Under the pieces are notes generated by a model. The model did not search any database. It saw nothing but the letters and a program-made list of their open reading frames with translations, and was not told the origin of the DNA. The translations under genes were made by a program, and so were the position numbers. This document shows, piece after piece, positions 6,887 through 7,445 of a stretch of DNA of 7,445 bases; position 1 is the stretch's first letter; each line of letters opens with the position of its first letter. Source of the DNA: JAZDMK01 sp043800975 (lineage in GTDB: Bacteria; Bacteroidota; Bacteroidia; Bacteroidales; JAHJDW01); NCBI GenBank assembly GCA_043800975.1, contig JAZDMK010000104.1, positions 1 to 7,445 on the forward strand, read 5' to 3'.

Positions 6887-7342
6887 TTATTTTGCTTTGT
6901 AATGAACTTCATAATAGTTGTCATTCCCATTGTTGTCATAATCCCTTACCCAAAGTTCTTTTCCTTTTAATCGAATGATTACTACACTTGAATTTGAGGC
7001 AAGGGAGCCGCTACCAAAAGAGGTTTCAATGGTTTCCTTATTACTTCCAAACTTCCATGTGCCTTCAACAGAAAAGGATCCCGATGATGATGCGGCTGTA
7101 ATTTTAACAATTCCGTCTTTTGTATATTCTATGAATGAATTTTCCCAGTCAGGATCAGATGTAACTTCAGCAATTGTCCCGTTTGTGGAAGTAATTTCTT
7201 TTTCAACCTGCCATACGCCACATACTCTGCTTTTTTTCGAAGAGAGGCTTAACGAAGGACCTTCTTCGTATTTACGGCAACCGGTAAAGGATATTGCAGT
7301 TAGCGTTGCGAAAATTAAAATTATACTCAGACTCTTTTTCAT
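6887..7342 (-). CDS. Lipocalin-like envelope lipoprotein
   Basis: This 151-residue protein starts with a lipoprotein signal peptide: MKKSLSIILIFATLTAISFTGC, with the lipobox FTGC and acylated Cys22. The mature part begins RKYEEGPSLSLSSKKSR, followed by GVWQVEK (42-48), SFIEYTKDG (69-77), VEGTWKF (92-98) and LKGKELWVRD (125-134), ending in YEVHYKAK. This order (a G-x-W strand, a DG turn, a second G-x-W strand, an I-x-x-L-K-G-K-x-L strand) matches the small lipocalin-like lipoproteins that are abundant in Bacteroidota, which have a predicted eight-stranded barrel. No ligand or partner is known for this one. The ATG at 7342 is the only start that gives the full signal peptide. It carries its own terminator, so it appears monocistronic. 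The same terminator sequence follows the next gene off the right edge, hinting at a tandem paralogue. Confidence 0.85.
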   Translation of the reverse strand: MKKSLSIILIFATLTAISFTGCRKYEEGPSLSLSSKKSRVCGVWQVEKEITSTNGTIAEVTSDPDWENSFIEYTKDGIVKITAASSSGSFSVEGTWKFGSNKETIETSFGSGSLASNSSVVIIRLKGKELWVRDYDNNGNDNYYEVHYKAK

Positions 7343-7414
7343 GAATTTGATTTTAGGTGAAGGAAAAAGAAAGCAATTTACAAATTTTTAATGCTTCAGT
7401 ACCCAAGGAAAGGA

Positions 7415-7445
7415 TAAAAAAAAGTCCTGCGGTTGAGCAGGACTT
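7415..7445 (-). terminator. Second copy of the terminator, for a minus-strand gene beyond the right edge
   Basis: The 22 bases at 7424-7445 are identical to 6846-6867, including the loop, and are followed on the minus strand by eight U residues (7423-7416) against nine in the first copy. The last stem bases are cut by the window edge. Its orientation implies that a minus-strand gene ends just outside the window. It lies 73 bp upstream of the lipoprotein start. Confidence 0.85.

Noticed and set aside
6837..7445. Flanking copies of a 22-base sequence taken as ends of an insertion sequence or attachment sites
   Set aside because: Each copy is itself a hairpin followed by a U-run in the same orientation, so terminators explain them, and no transposase or integrase lies between.

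Overview
The window looks like a chromosomal segment from a member of the Bacteroidota, probably a free-living or environmental lineage. Four things support this. One promoter matches the phylum's TAnnTTTG -7 element exactly. Clear Shine-Dalgarno sequences are absent and GTG/TTG starts are used. There is a short lipoprotein of a typical Bacteroidota lipocalin-like kind, and a large Gram-negative outer-membrane protein ending in Phe. Base composition is AT-leaning and even throughout, with no sign of a mobile element, CRISPR array, tRNA or rRNA.

Layout, left to right. The 3' end of a plus-strand gene for a protein with a carboxypeptidase-regulatory-like beta-sandwich domain (2-451, cut by the window edge) ends at a strong intrinsic terminator (486-521). 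This is followed by a short degenerate AACAAGGA-type repeat. Converging on it is a minus-strand pair, probably one transcript: a 1103-residue outer-membrane protein (5089-1778), then an M20D-family amidohydrolase (1763-570) only 14 bp downstream. A divergent promoter region (5090-5199) separates this pair from a plus-strand metallo-beta-lactamase-fold hydrolase of the glyoxalase II/GloC type (5200-5838). The 3' end of that gene overlaps, tail to tail by 20 bp, a minus-strand glycosyltransferase family 9 (heptosyltransferase-like) gene (6823-5819). Upstream of the glycosyltransferase lies a minus-strand lipocalin-like lipoprotein (7342-6887) with its own terminator (6837-6868). A nearly identical copy of that terminator runs off the right edge (7415-7445), so another minus-strand gene, possibly a paralogue, should end just outside the window.

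Most genes are conserved housekeeping or cell-envelope functions: LPS or other glycan assembly, an envelope lipoprotein, an outer-membrane barrel, acyl-amino-acid hydrolysis and thioester detoxification. They do not form one obvious pathway. The most unusual item is the 1103-residue protein. Read from its sequence, it appears to join a signal peptide, a peptidase-MA-like domain that has lost its expected zinc ligands, a TolB-like beta-propeller and a C-terminal Omp85/BamA-like barrel with an RGF motif. That is a propeller and a barrel in one chain without recognisable POTRA domains, and its role is unknown to me.
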